Source: Clostridium weizhouense
Lineage (GTDB): Bacteria; Bacillota; Clostridia; Clostridiales; Clostridiaceae
Reading direction: 5' to 3'
DNA: 64,000 nucleotides
Assembly: GCF_019431045.1 (NCBI RefSeq)
Contig: NZ_JAHXPT010000010.1
Location: forward strand, 1 to 64,000
Every line of letters starts with the position of its first letter. The first letter of the stretch is position 1. Of this stretch, positions 16,326 through 24,972 are shown in pieces. A model generated the notes under the pieces. It made no database searches. It saw nothing but the letters and a program-made list of their open reading frames with translations, and had not been told where the DNA came from. The translations under genes were made by a program, and so were the position numbers.

Positions 16326-17027
16326 ATGAATAAATTAGAGTTTTTAGGAAGAGGATCGGGTTATCATACTAAAGAAGGAAATACTGCTGCTTATATAAGA
16401 AAAAATGAAACTTTATTACTTATTGATTGTGGAGAAACTGTATTTAAAAGGATTTTAGAAAAAGAATTGGTTGAAGGAATTAAAGAAATACATGTGTTAA
16501 TCACGCATATGCATTCAGATCATATAGGTTCATTAGGTGGATTTATAGGGTTTTGTCATTGGAAATATAAAATAGTAACTAAGGTTTATTTTAATGAAAA
16601 AGAAAAAATAAGTATATTTCTAGAACTTCTTGGATTAAAAGAAGGTGAAAGTTTTATTATAGATGATGCTAATAATAAGCAAATTGACTCATTAGGATTA
16701 AAATTTTCAGCATCAATAACTAAGCATGTTAAGAACTTAAATACTTATTCTTATAAACTAGAGTTTGATAATGGAAATGATATTTTTTATAGTGGAGACA
16801 CATATGAAACAAATTTTGATTTAATTCCGTATTTAGAATCAGGAAATTTAATTTATCATGATACATGCCTTAATGATAATGAGGAAAATGTACACACGTC
16901 ATTAAGGGTGTTAAGTAAAATTGTTCCTAAAAAATATAGAAATCAAGTTTATTGTATTCATATTGATGGAGAAAATTTTATTGTACAAGCTAAAAAACAA
17001 GGTTTTAATGTAGTAGATGTAGTCTAA
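16326..17027 (+). CDS. Metallo-beta-lactamase-fold hydrolase, RNase Z-like
   Basis: 233 residues starting MNKLEFLGRGSGYHTKEGNT, a layout typical of the RNase Z/arylsulfatase-like branch. The metal motif THMHSDH is at about 60-66, the third ligand histidine is in KHV (about 139), Asp is in YSGDTYET (about 158), and a late CIHID. It is shorter than tRNase Z (about 300 aa) and lacks an obvious exosite arm, so a cyclic-phosphodiesterase or other hydrolase role is as likely. SD AGAGGG. A truncated PHP gene follows 15 nt after the stop. Confidence 0.82.
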   Translation: MNKLEFLGRGSGYHTKEGNTAAYIRKNETLLLIDCGETVFKRILEKELVEGIKEIHVLITHMHSDHIGSLGGFIGFCHWKYKIVTKVYFNEKEKISIFLELLGLKEGESFIIDDANNKQIDSLGLKFSASITKHVKNLNTYSYKLEFDNGNDIFYSGDTYETNFDLIPYLESGNLIYHDTCLNDNEENVHTSLRVLSKIVPKKYRNQVYCIHIDGENFIVQAKKQGFNVVDVV

Positions 17028-17042
17028 GCTAGAGATATTAAT

Positions 17043-17117
17043 ATGAATTATAAGATAGATTTGCATACACATACTAATTTTTCAGATGGAGCATGCAGTC
17101 CAATGGAACTAATATAG
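17043..17117 (+). pseudogene. Truncated PHP-domain phosphoesterase gene
   Basis: The 24-codon frame MNYKIDLHTHTNFSDGACSP plus four more residues ends at TAG. It carries the first PHP metal motif HTHTxxSDG exactly as at the start of PHP-family phosphoesterases, and then stops. The remaining 200 or more residues are absent, so this is a 5' gene fragment. Confidence 0.75.
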
Positions 17118-17120
17118 GAG

Positions 17121-17225
17121 AATTAAGTTTAAATTAGTTCTTAAAGTTGATGATCCTAATTATAGTGCGTAGTGGAAGTATATTATACTTTTACTAAGGA
17201 TGAATACCTTTGCAAAGGAGAACAT
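17121..17225 (+). pseudogene. Frameshifted C-terminal gene fragment
   Basis: KFKLVLKVDDPNYSA reaches TAG, while a neighbouring frame continues EVYYTFTKDEYLCKGEH to a TAA at 17223-17225. Together they look like the tail of one gene broken by a frameshift. The family is not recognised. Confidence 0.4.
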
Positions 17226-17227
17226 TA

Positions 17228-18031
17228 ATGGATATCGAAACAATTATAAACACATATGGGAAGTATGTTTTTAACTATGCTGTAAAATTATCTTGCAATC
17301 CTTCCGTTGCAGAAGATTTAGCACAAGAAACATTTATTAATGCATGGCAAAAAATTAATACTTTAGAAGATACAAATGCAATTAAAGCTTGGCTTAGAAA
17401 AATATGCTTTAATAATTTTCTAATGAAAGAAAGAAAAAATAAAAATTATAGTGAGTTACTTTATGAGGATATTAAGCTTCTTGAAAACGAAGGAGAGTCA
17501 TTAAGAGATATTATCCCAAAACCTGAAGAGGAAGTAATTGTAGAAGAAACTATTCGTGAACTACAAAATGGTTGTTTTCTTGCGATGGTAAGACGTCTTA
17601 CATTACATCAACGAATAGCATTTTCATTAATTGATATGTTTGGATTATCTTTAGATGAAGTTTCAGAAATAATAGGTATTTCCCAAAGTGCCACAAAGGG
17701 ACTTAGATATCGTGCTCATATGAATTTAGACTCATTTTTTAGTAACCATTGTAATCTTCTAAATGTAAATAATCCTTGCAGCTGTAAAGCTTGGATAGAG
17801 TTTTCTAAAAACAGAGATAATTTGCAAAAGGAAGCTAATAAACACAAATTAATTGAAAAGTTGGATTACACAAAGTCAAATTATACTTTTAACAATGAAG
17901 TACGTAGTAAAATAAATTTTCTATATAAAAGCATGCCAGATAGAAAACCTTTAAAAGAATGGTATGAAGAAGTTATTAACGTAATAAATAAAATACCGCA
18001 AGTCATTCCAAAGAAATCCCAAACTGACTGA
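17228..18031 (+). CDS. ECF-type RNA polymerase sigma factor with Cys-rich tail
   Basis: 267 residues from the ATG at 17228, with AAAGGAG 7 nt upstream. Region 2 is YAVKLSCNPSVAEDLAQETF with INAWQKI; region 4 is LTLHQRIAFSLIDMFGLSLDEVSEIIG. After region 4 there is an unusual tail of about 100 residues beginning HCNLLNVNNPCSCK (His174, Cys175, Cys184, Cys186). That could be a small zinc site. No anti-sigma factor lies beside it, so the tail may provide control in cis; this is inference. Target promoters are not evident. Confidence 0.88.
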   Translation: MDIETIINTYGKYVFNYAVKLSCNPSVAEDLAQETFINAWQKINTLEDTNAIKAWLRKICFNNFLMKERKNKNYSELLYEDIKLLENEGESLRDIIPKPEEEVIVEETIRELQNGCFLAMVRRLTLHQRIAFSLIDMFGLSLDEVSEIIGISQSATKGLRYRAHMNLDSFFSNHCNLLNVNNPCSCKAWIEFSKNRDNLQKEANKHKLIEKLDYTKSNYTFNNEVRSKINFLYKSMPDRKPLKEWYEEVINVINKIPQVIPKKSQTD

Positions 18032-18161
18032 ATACATTAGATTATTGGAGTTTAATTAATATAAATTATTAAAATTTTTATATAAAACGTGACTTTCCTT
18101 TTTTTATTGCATCTATATAAGTGAAAACAAATATTTTGTGTTATTAAGAGGAGGAATTGTT

Positions 18162-18608
18162 ATGAATAACTATGAAAAAGCTGTAAAAGAATTAGCACCT
18201 TGTGGAAATGATTGTTCAAGGTGTGCTAATTATGAAGGTAGTAAGATTGTACTATTAAGTAAGGAGCTTAATGGAAATTTAGAGAACTTTGAGAATATGG
18301 TTGAAAAAATAAAAGGGTTTATGCCTATATTTAATCATTTTGAAGAATTTTTAGCTATCTTAAGGCATTTTTCAAATGGTAATTGTCCTGGATGTCGTTT
18401 TATTGATAAGTCTGAGTGTCAATGCAGTATAAATAAGTGTCATAAAAAAGAAAAAGTAAACTTTTGCTTCGAGTGTTCTAAATATCCTTGTAAACCAACA
18501 ACGTATAATGAGTCTCTTACTAAAATATGGAGAGAAAATAATGATACTATGAAAAAAAGTGGTATTGATGATTTCTATATTGCTCAGAAACAAAAATCAA
18601 GATATTAA
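18162..18608 (+). CDS. DUF3795 Cys-rich protein
   Basis: 148 residues from the ATG at 18162, chosen because GAGGAGG stands 7 nt upstream; a longer frame to 18138 has no such site. The DUF3795 signature CGNDCSRC is near the start, and later CPGC, CQC...KCHKKE and FCFECSKYPC clusters suggest metal binding. Function unknown. It lies 130 nt after the ECF sigma gene and may be co-regulated. Confidence 0.85.
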   Translation: MNNYEKAVKELAPCGNDCSRCANYEGSKIVLLSKELNGNLENFENMVEKIKGFMPIFNHFEEFLAILRHFSNGNCPGCRFIDKSECQCSINKCHKKEKVNFCFECSKYPCKPTTYNESLTKIWRENNDTMKKSGIDDFYIAQKQKSRY

Positions 18609-18829
18609 GTTATATATGTAAAATTTTAAAAACATATATTAGAGGATGCCCTATTCGATTTTAATAGATACTGTTATAAACATTTTGGTAAACTCAATTG
18701 CTATCACACTTTTATCTACTATAATTTTATGATAATATTTTTTTATAAATCCATATGGTAAAATTACTCTATAGGTTAGTAAAATATAGTTTATTACTTA
18801 TGGATTAAATGTATAAGGGAGGAATATAT
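18609..18829. other. Intergenic region, nothing recognised
   Basis: AT-rich spacer between the DUF3795 gene and a broken carbon-nitrogen hydrolase gene. No clear terminator or promoter. Confidence 0.3.
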
Positions 18830-18922
18830 ATGAGAGATGTATCAATACTTGCTGTTGTCCAAGGCTCCGTGCAAAGATTGCATGAAAATATAGAACAAAA
18901 TCTTGTTCGGGGCCTAATTTAG
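18830..18922 (+). pseudogene. Truncated carbon-nitrogen hydrolase gene
   Basis: GGGAGG precedes an ATG that encodes 30 residues, MRDVSILAVVQGSVQRLHEN followed by IEQNLVRGLI, then TAG. This matches the first strand and helix of nitrilase-superfamily proteins, where the VQ segment and NL helix are conserved. The catalytic Glu, Lys and Cys are absent. A 5' fragment of a deleted gene. Confidence 0.6.
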
Positions 18923-18999
18923 ATTAATTTAGGCTAAAATATTTTTGTGCAAACTTTGCTTCATAATTTACAGACTAAATGTAGATAGGAGCAATAGTT

Positions 19000-19275
19000 A
19001 TGAAATATGAAAAAGCACAAAATATATTGCCACAAGATATTATTGAATTAATACAACAATATATGGATGGCGGTTACTTATATATACCCAGGAAAAGTGA
19101 AAGCAAAAAATCTTGGGGTGAGAACAGTGGTATAAAAAGTAGTTTAAAGAAAAGAAATAATGAAATTTATAATAAATATAGCAGTGGAGTATCTGTTAAA
19201 GACCTTTCAAAGCAATTTTATCTTACTGAAGAGAGTATTAGAAGAATAATTAGAGGCGAAAAACAGTTAATATAA
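19000..19275 (+). CDS. CD3324-type helix-turn-helix protein
   Basis: 91 residues, the normal size of the clostridial CD3324-like family, related to Mor-type activators. The N-terminus is AQNILPQDIIELIQQYMDGG with YLYIPRK; the C-terminal helix-turn-helix is VSVKDLSKQFYLTEESIRRI. It is expected to bind DNA; targets are unknown. SD TAGGAG. A strong terminator follows within 10 nt. Confidence 0.85.
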   Translation: MKYEKAQNILPQDIIELIQQYMDGGYLYIPRKSESKKSWGENSGIKSSLKKRNNEIYNKYSSGVSVKDLSKQFYLTEESIRRIIRGEKQLI

Positions 19276-19280
19276 TTTAA

Positions 19281-19333
19281 AAGGGTGTTTTTATATTATG
19301 TATTCATATGATATAAAAACACCCTTGTTAATT
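19281..19333. terminator. Long-stem terminator
   Basis: 16-bp stem AAGGGTGTTTTTATAT (19281-19296) / complement (19311-19326), perfect, followed by GTTAATTTATT. Confidence 0.85.
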
Positions 19334-19460
19334 TATTAGTGTCAAAATAGACAAGTTTATTACAGAATCATTTATGAACTGGATAAAGTAGGGGAAATGG
19401 AACTATAATCTTACTGTATGATAATAGTAACAAACCCTATAGTAAAAGGAGCTGAGAAAT

Positions 19461-20096
19461 ATGAGGCAAGAACCTAATCCTAAAAAGATTTATCCTAGAA
19501 CAAATGATTTTAGTACAGTTTACTTAAAAAATGTAATAACTAACTCAAATATTATCGTAGATGATTTTACAATGTACAACGATTTTAATAATGACCCAAA
19601 GGATTTTGAGAAGAAAAATGTTTTATATCATTATCCTTTTGTTAATAAAGATAAGCTTATTATAGGAAAATTCTGTTCTATTGCTTGTGGAACAAAATTT
19701 ATTTTTAATAGTGCAAATCATACTCTAAAATCATTCTCATCATATCCATTTCCTATTTTTTATGAGGAATGGGATAGTACAATAAATGTTTGTGAAGCAT
19801 GGGACAATAAGGGTGATATTATAATTGGAAATGATGTTTGGATTGGATTTGAAGCTGTTATTATGTCTGGGGTGCATATTGGTGATGGTGCAATTATTGG
19901 AACAAGAGCTTTAGTTACAAAAGATGTACCACCATATGCTATAGTTGGTGGGATTCCAGCCAAAATTATTAGGAAGCGTTTTGAAGATTCAGTTATAGAG
20001 AACTTACTTAAAATTCAGTGGTGGAATTGGAGTACTGAAAAAATATCCGAAAAGCTAACTGCTATTAAAAGCGGAGATATAGCAGCATTAAAATAA
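19461..20096 (+). CDS. Vat-like xenobiotic O-acetyltransferase
   Basis: 211 residues, the size of streptogramin A acetyltransferases. Left-handed beta-helix repeats run through the middle (IIIGNDVWIGFEAVIMSGVH, then IGDGAIIGTRALVTKDV). The protruding loop carries the catalytic-type histidine, His87, in FNSANHTLK. The C-terminal IRKRF and QWWNW segments are typical of the Vat/CatB (XAT) group. It uses acetyl-CoA to acetylate a hydroxyl on a drug or metabolite; true virginiamycin resistance is not provable from sequence. No leader peptide or attenuator is visible upstream. Confidence 0.87.
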   Translation: MRQEPNPKKIYPRTNDFSTVYLKNVITNSNIIVDDFTMYNDFNNDPKDFEKKNVLYHYPFVNKDKLIIGKFCSIACGTKFIFNSANHTLKSFSSYPFPIFYEEWDSTINVCEAWDNKGDIIIGNDVWIGFEAVIMSGVHIGDGAIIGTRALVTKDVPPYAIVGGIPAKIIRKRFEDSVIENLLKIQWWNWSTEKISEKLTAIKSGDIAALK

Positions 20097-20113
20097 TTTT
20101 ATCCAATTCTATG

Positions 20114-20155
20114 TTGACAAATATACCATATACTACTATACTCTACAGTAGTATA
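20114..20155 (+). promoter_or_regulatory. Autoregulated promoter of the PadR gene
   Basis: TTGACA (20114-20119), 17-bp spacer, TATACT (20137-20142). The operator ACTACTATACT...AGTAGT (20132-20152) covers the -10. The same 21-bp site, differing at two positions, lies in the MFS promoter at 20913. Confidence 0.85.
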
Positions 20156-20174
20156 ATAAATGGTGGTGATTAAA

Positions 20175-20702
20175 TTGTCTTCAATAAATTTAATAATACT
20201 TGGCTATTTGCAAAACAAAGAGAAAAGTGCCTATGAAATGGTTAAAGAATTTGATGTCTGGAATCTTACTAAGTGGCTGAAAATTAGTAATCCGTCAATT
20301 TATAAAAATATAATTAAATTATGTGATAATGGATATTTAAATTCAAGAACTGTTAAAGAAGGTGAAATGCCCGAAAAAACATTATATTCAGTGAACGAAA
20401 AAGGAAATGCATATTTCAATGAACTGATGGAAGAAAGTTCAAAACATATAGGATATTTTTATTTAGATTTTAATGCATTTTTAGTTAATATAGAGAATTT
20501 ACCAAAAGAAAAAAGAATAGAATATCTTAAAAATTTCAAAAACAAGGCAGAAGAACGTAGAGCGTTTGTAGAGTCAACTTATAATCAAGAAAAACAGAAC
20601 AATGAAAAACCTGGTTCTGAATTTCTTATATTAGATTTATATAACGAATTTTATAATATTCTACAAAAATGGTCTGAAAAAGTTTTTGATTATTATAATT
20701 AA
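20175..20702 (+). CDS. PadR-family regulator, long (type I) form
   Basis: About 175 residues. The PadR winged helix (INLIILGYLQNKEKSAYEMV, then NPSIYKNIIKLCDNGYL) is followed by a C-terminal helical dimerisation domain (about 95-175), as in AphA/VirR-like members. I prefer the TTG at 20175 as start because GGTGGTG lies 6 nt upstream; an ATG at 20160 is possible but has no ribosome site and lies almost at the predicted transcript start. It precedes an EmrB-type pump whose promoter carries the same operator, so it is very probably the pump's repressor. Confidence 0.88.
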   Translation: MSSINLIILGYLQNKEKSAYEMVKEFDVWNLTKWLKISNPSIYKNIIKLCDNGYLNSRTVKEGEMPEKTLYSVNEKGNAYFNELMEESSKHIGYFYLDFNAFLVNIENLPKEKRIEYLKNFKNKAEERRAFVESTYNQEKQNNEKPGSEFLILDLYNEFYNILQKWSEKVFDYYN

Positions 20703-20710
20703 TAATTTAA

Positions 20711-20866
20711 GGCATATGAAAGAAAATAACGAGCCTAAGATGCGATGTGTATTTTGCGTCAGGAAAGGAAGCAAAATGGTTTAATAGCGAGCTATTAGGC
20801 CATTCTGCTGACGCAGCATGACACGAAATAGACTAGCATATTGACTTGTTATTTTTTGAATGTGCC
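20711..20866. mobile_element. MITE-like palindromic element, 156 bp
   Basis: Nested inverted repeats fold the whole stretch. The outer arms are GGCATATGAAAGAAAATAAC against a 3' arm ending TGTGCC. The middle arms are TGCGTCAG (20754-20761) and CTGACGCA (20807-20814), and the inner arms AATAGC and GCTATT. It has higher GC than its surroundings and no coding content. This looks like a non-autonomous repeat inserted between the PadR and MFS genes. A structured RNA is the alternative. Confidence 0.6.
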
Positions 20867-20894
20867 TAATGTCTGTAATAAATCTTTATATTGC

Positions 20895-20934
20895 AAGACA
20901 TTTTTTTGCCCAACTACTATACTTTATAGTAGTT
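20895..20934 (+). promoter_or_regulatory. PadR-controlled promoter of the EmrB-type pump
   Basis: AAGACA (20895-20900), 17-bp spacer, TATACT (20918-20923). A perfect 10-bp inverted repeat AACTACTATA (20912-20921) / TATAGTAGTT (20925-20934) covers the -10 and matches the operator in front of the PadR gene. Confidence 0.85.
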
Positions 20935-20981
20935 TATTATACACTAATATATATTACATTATTATTTAGGAGGTTTGTCTT

Positions 20982-22661
20982 ATGAACAAAAAACATCAAA
21001 ACATTTCTTTTGTAGCTATTATTTTAGGATTTTTTATGGCATTATTAGATACAACTGTGGTAAATATCAGTTTGCCTAAAATGACCGAATACTTTAACAC
21101 CACCATGGATCATATTTCTTGGGTAGTAAATGCCTATAATCTAGCTACTGCAGTTATCCTAGTAACTGCTTCAAGACTTTCAGATCAATTTGGCAGAAAA
21201 AAACTATTCATTGCAGGAGTATTTTTATTTACTATATCTTCACTGCTATGTGGTATTTCAAATTCCCTTCAAGCACTTATATTATTTAGAACACTTCAAG
21301 GACTAGCCGCAGCTTTTGTTGTGACTGTTGCAATGCCTCTTTCTATTGAAATATTTCCACCAGAAAAGAGAAAAACTATTATGGCACTTTGGGGCGCTTT
21401 TGCTGGTCTTGCTGCTGCAAGTGGGCCATCTATTGGTGGTATAATAACTCAATTTTTTAATTGGAGATACATTTTCTTTATTAATATACCTATAGGTTGT
21501 ATTTGTATACTATTAACTATGAAATTTATAAAGGAATCTTATGATCCAACTGCAAGTAAAAGTATAGACTTTGGGGGAATTATAACAATCTCAATTGCTA
21601 TGTTTTGCTTAACTTTCGCATTAATGAAGGCTAATGAAAAAGGCTGGACTTCAAGCTTCATCCTTTCTTTCTTTGCAGTTTCTGCTATATCCCTTATACT
21701 ATTTGTTATTATTGAACTAAAAGTTAAGGAGCCCATGGTTCCTCTTAGTTTATTTAAATCTGTACCATTTACAAACGGCTCGATTACTCTATTCTTACTC
21801 GGACTTGGTATGATGTCTGGTACCTATTTGCTATCTTTTTTCCTAATTCAGGTTAAAGGATTGAATCAACTGTCAGCAGGACTTATTATTTCAACTATGT
21901 CATTAACTTCAATGTGTTTTTCATTATTAGCTCCTATTTTTACAAAAAAAATAGGCAGCAGATTTACTAGTGCATTGGGGATTCTTTTACTTTGTGTCTC
22001 TTGCTACTTAAATAGTTCTCTTACTCAAAATTCTTCAAATATAGATATTATTTTAAGATTAATTGTTGCGGGTTCTGGTACGGGCTTAAGTATGGCAACA
22101 CTAATAGGTTCTGTAATGGCTAACGTTCCTGTAGATAAAATAGGAATAGCTTCTGGAATAAATAATATGACAAGAACACTTGGAACTGTACTTGGAGTTG
22201 CCTTATTTTTAACTATATTTACATCAAATATGATTACCCAGATGTATGATGCTAAAGACTCTGCTAAGCAAATAATACAAAATGACACTGTATTTGATGA
22301 TAAAACCAAAATGCAGATGATTTCTTCTATCAAAACAGGTAGTGGTAAAAGCGTTAGTCTTTCAGAAACATTAAACACAATTGATAAAGAAGAAACTGTT
22401 GTGCTAGCTTCTTCTCCAGCAATTGATCAAGATAAAATCAAAGAAAGTTTTGAAGCTAAAAAGAAAGAAATAAAAAAAATAGTACCTAATATCCATGATA
22501 CATTTTTGACCTATACTGTTAAAGCTTTTAGTTTTACATTTAAAATGAGCTCTATAATTCTTTTACCAGGTATACTTTTTGCATTATTTAGTGATAAAAA
22601 GAGAAATCCTGATATAAAGAAGGTGTTTGGTGAAAACATAAATAATTCTTCAGTAAACTAA
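20982..22661 (+). CDS. MFS drug transporter, DHA2 (EmrB/QacA) family
   Basis: 559 residues with about 14 hydrophobic segments. DHA2 hallmarks are ALLDTTVVNISLPKM in helix 1, motif A RLSDQFGRKK, and the motif-C-like GLAAASGPSIGG in helix 5. A long extracytoplasmic insertion (about 425-500) separates the last helices. Such proteins export lipophilic or cationic drugs by proton antiport. SD AGGAGG. The promoter carries the same operator as the upstream PadR gene, giving a repressor-pump module interrupted by a MITE-like element. Confidence 0.93.
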   Translation: MNKKHQNISFVAIILGFFMALLDTTVVNISLPKMTEYFNTTMDHISWVVNAYNLATAVILVTASRLSDQFGRKKLFIAGVFLFTISSLLCGISNSLQALILFRTLQGLAAAFVVTVAMPLSIEIFPPEKRKTIMALWGAFAGLAAASGPSIGGIITQFFNWRYIFFINIPIGCICILLTMKFIKESYDPTASKSIDFGGIITISIAMFCLTFALMKANEKGWTSSFILSFFAVSAISLILFVIIELKVKEPMVPLSLFKSVPFTNGSITLFLLGLGMMSGTYLLSFFLIQVKGLNQLSAGLIISTMSLTSMCFSLLAPIFTKKIGSRFTSALGILLLCVSCYLNSSLTQNSSNIDIILRLIVAGSGTGLSMATLIGSVMANVPVDKIGIASGINNMTRTLGTVLGVALFLTIFTSNMITQMYDAKDSAKQIIQNDTVFDDKTKMQMISSIKTGSGKSVSLSETLNTIDKEETVVLASSPAIDQDKIKESFEAKKKEIKKIVPNIHDTFLTYTVKAFSFTFKMSSIILLPGILFALFSDKKRNPDIKKVFGENINNSSVN

Positions 22662-22910
22662 AATGAAAATTTTATATAATACCAAGAAATTTAATCTTGC
22701 TAATTAACTTAGAAATAAAAAGATTATGTTTTAAAACTAATTTAATAATATAGAATACAGATTATTTCTAAAAATCTCCTTTATATATACTTCAAAAAGT
22801 GCGTGCAACTTCAGGGTGCGTGCATTTTTTAAAGAGCAAATATAAGTTGGTGTATTTCCCATTTTTTATCAGATACAATATAGATATCAATTGAAGAGGA
22901 GGATGAGAAA
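22662..22910. other. Intergenic region with a 9-bp tandem direct repeat
   Basis: GTGCGTGCA occurs at 22800-22808 and 22817-22825, the second copy followed by TTTTTT. Not foldable as a terminator. No gene seen. Confidence 0.35.
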
Positions 22911-23351
22911 ATGAGTTTTGGACAAAATTTACAGTTCCTTAGAAAAATGCATAAAGGGATGACACAAGAAGAATTAGCTGAAAAAATGGGAGTATCTTGG
23001 CAGACAATATCAAAATGGGAGATTGACTCTTCATTCCATGAAATGGAAAAGGCGATTGAACTGTGCAATTTATTTGCCTGTTCTTTGGATGAACTTTTAC
23101 GTGGGAATATGAATTTAGATAACGAGGCATATACAAATATTCGTGTAGAAAATGTGCCTGCATTCCAATATATAAGATATGCAGTAATTAGTGCAGAGTC
23201 GGAAGATGATGCAAAAAATCATATTTGGAATTGGGCAGTTTCCTATGGAATAAAACAACCTAAAATAATTGGGTGGGATTTTCCGTTTGTGTCTCAAGAA
23301 CAGCACAATGTATACCATATGCAGGGTGATTTAAACTATATTTATATATAA
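22911..23351 (+). CDS. XRE-family regulator with truncated GyrI-like domain
   Basis: 146 residues. The N-terminal XRE helix-turn-helix is complete (LRKMHKGMTQEELAEKMGVS, then WQTISKWE). After a linker, VENVPAFQYIRYAVISAESE begins a GyrI-like effector domain that ends abruptly after QEQHNVYHMQGD. Relatives normally continue for another 100 or so residues with the second half of the ligand fold. DNA binding may survive but ligand sensing should be lost, so this is probably a decaying gene. SD AGGAGG. Full-length family size is from memory of the family. Confidence 0.75.
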   Translation: MSFGQNLQFLRKMHKGMTQEELAEKMGVSWQTISKWEIDSSFHEMEKAIELCNLFACSLDELLRGNMNLDNEAYTNIRVENVPAFQYIRYAVISAESEDDAKNHIWNWAVSYGIKQPKIIGWDFPFVSQEQHNVYHMQGDLNYIYI

Positions 23352-23492
23352 TGAGCCTTTAAATTATGTTATGATTATTTAAATTTATTAGAAGGTTTAA
23401 ATTTTAAAGGTTAAAGCACTATTCTTTGATGAGTACTTTATTTTTTTTGTTATTAGTTTATATATGAATAAAAAAATTATGTTCTTAAAAAA
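23352..23492. other. Intergenic region before the BAAT-type gene
   Basis: Weak hairpin TTTAAA...AAGG near 23395-23412 and T-rich tract near 23448 could end the truncated XRE gene. Otherwise nothing recognised. Confidence 0.25.
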
Positions 23493-23554
23493 TAGACAAT
23501 ATATTGACTATAATAAATTGAAGTGATAAACTTATATAGTCAATATATTGTCAA
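23493..23554 (+). promoter_or_regulatory. Twin MarR operators flanking the BAAT-type promoter
   Basis: An 18-bp perfect inverted repeat: arms 23495-23512 and 23535-23552, 22-nt spacer. Each arm contains the palindromic core CAATATATTG. TTGACT (23504-23509) and TAAACT (23527-23532), 17 bp apart, put the promoter between the arms. The left arm, TAGACAATATATTGACTA (23493-23510), recurs with one change at 25005-25022 in the MarR promoter. Confidence 0.82.
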
Positions 23555-23639
23555 ATAAATAAGATAATTATTAATTTATTAAATAAAAGGAGCTCTTTAA
23601 TAAAAAAATAGAAAACAATATTATAGGGAGAATGTGATT

Positions 23640-24941
23640 ATGAAAATAGAAATATCTGATATAGAAGCTCTTGTGGTTGAAAAAATAAAAATTAAAGTTA
23701 TGAAATTAGGCTCAAATAGTAAATTAAGAATTAGCATGAAAATGGAATTACCATGGTGTAGGGGAGAGGAATATTCATCTTATGGAGTATTTATTTCTGA
23801 TAAAAAAGGTGAAGTGGATTTAGATTTATCTAAGCCTGTAGAAGGTACTTATAAAGCTAATGATAGTATGGGATTAATTTATTCATTGAAAAAGTCTAGA
23901 ACTGAAGGTAAAAACATTGCAGAAAATATTTCTATTGATGAACCAATAATTATGAATATGGTATTTGAATCTTCTGATGAAAGAAAAGAAATTAACTTAA
24001 AAAGGATGTTCAAGACAGAAGAGGTTATTGTGAAGCATATATGTGAAGATGAGTTTAGTGGGGAGCTATTTTATAAAGAAAAATCTAATAACAAAACAGT
24101 TTTAATGTTGGGTGGATCAAGTGGGGATGCACAGGCCTTGGCTCTTTTAGCAGCACCACTTGCCTCTAAAGGCTTTAATGTTCTTATGGTTCCATATTTT
24201 GCGTCAGAAGGATTGCCAGATAAATTAGAAAAAGTTTCACTAGAATACTTTGAAAAAATATTTAAATGGATTGAGAATAATGAAATTACTAAATCTAAAG
24301 AAATATTTTTACATGGAACATCAAAAGGTGGAGAATTGGCACTTTTACTTACTTCAAGATACAAACAAATTAAAAAAGTGGTTGCAGTAGAGCCTCATGC
24401 TTATTGCTTTCAAGCACTTAATGGAATGATGGTCGGAAATAATGTCTCATCATGGTCATATAAAGGAGAGTCAATTCCGTATATAGAAGTTGATAATAAT
24501 ATATTTTTTGAAGATCAAAAAAAGGCTATAGAAAAGGGGATTCCATTTGGATTTGCTAGTACTTACAAGAAAAGCATTGAAAGAGCAGTAAATAAAGAAG
24601 AAGCAAGAATAAAAGTAGAGAATTCTGAAGCAGATATTCTTATGATTACAGGAAAAGAAGATAATATATGGAATAGTTATGATGGTTGTTTAGAAATACT
24701 AGATAATCTAAAAAAGAGCAACTATAAAAACAATGTAGAATTACTAACATGTGATAAAATGGGTCATCCAATCCCAGTTCCATATATTATTCCCATAAGC
24801 GAAATCTTATCTATGAATATGATGGGGGGAGTATTTTCTTCAGGGGGAACTATAGAAGGTAATGCAGAAGGACAGTTTAAATCATGGGAAAGAACAATTG
24901 AATTTTTAATGGAGCCTTTATCACAAAAACTTAAAAAGTAA
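23640..24941 (+). CDS. Acyl-CoA thioesterase/BAAT-type alpha/beta hydrolase
   Basis: 433 residues from the ATG at 23640, which has AGGGAGA upstream. An N-terminal beta-rich domain (about 1-130) resembles the thioesterase/BAAT N-domain. The C-terminal alpha/beta hydrolase domain (about 140-430) has nucleophile Ser228 in HGTSKGGE, Asp341 in TGKEDNIW and His376 in MGHPIPVP. Relatives hydrolyse acyl-CoAs or transfer acyl groups to amino acids. In an anaerobe it may act on drug, bile-acid-like or lipid thioesters; that is open. The MarR gene downstream shares its operator, so expression is probably induced by a MarR ligand. Confidence 0.85.
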   Translation: MKIEISDIEALVVEKIKIKVMKLGSNSKLRISMKMELPWCRGEEYSSYGVFISDKKGEVDLDLSKPVEGTYKANDSMGLIYSLKKSRTEGKNIAENISIDEPIIMNMVFESSDERKEINLKRMFKTEEVIVKHICEDEFSGELFYKEKSNNKTVLMLGGSSGDAQALALLAAPLASKGFNVLMVPYFASEGLPDKLEKVSLEYFEKIFKWIENNEITKSKEIFLHGTSKGGELALLLTSRYKQIKKVVAVEPHAYCFQALNGMMVGNNVSSWSYKGESIPYIEVDNNIFFEDQKKAIEKGIPFGFASTYKKSIERAVNKEEARIKVENSEADILMITGKEDNIWNSYDGCLEILDNLKKSNYKNNVELLTCDKMGHPIPVPYIIPISEILSMNMMGGVFSSGGTIEGNAEGQFKSWERTIEFLMEPLSQKLKK

Positions 24942-24972
24942 AAATGAGTATATTACAATAATCCAAGCATTA

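Noticed and set aside
19334..19460. Attenuator or leader peptide before the Vat-like gene
   Set aside because: No small frame with a ribosome site and no alternative hairpins could be found.
22800..22825. GTGCGTGCA tandem direct repeat as CRISPR or attachment site
   Set aside because: Only two units 17 bp apart, no further copies, no cas genes and no integrase.
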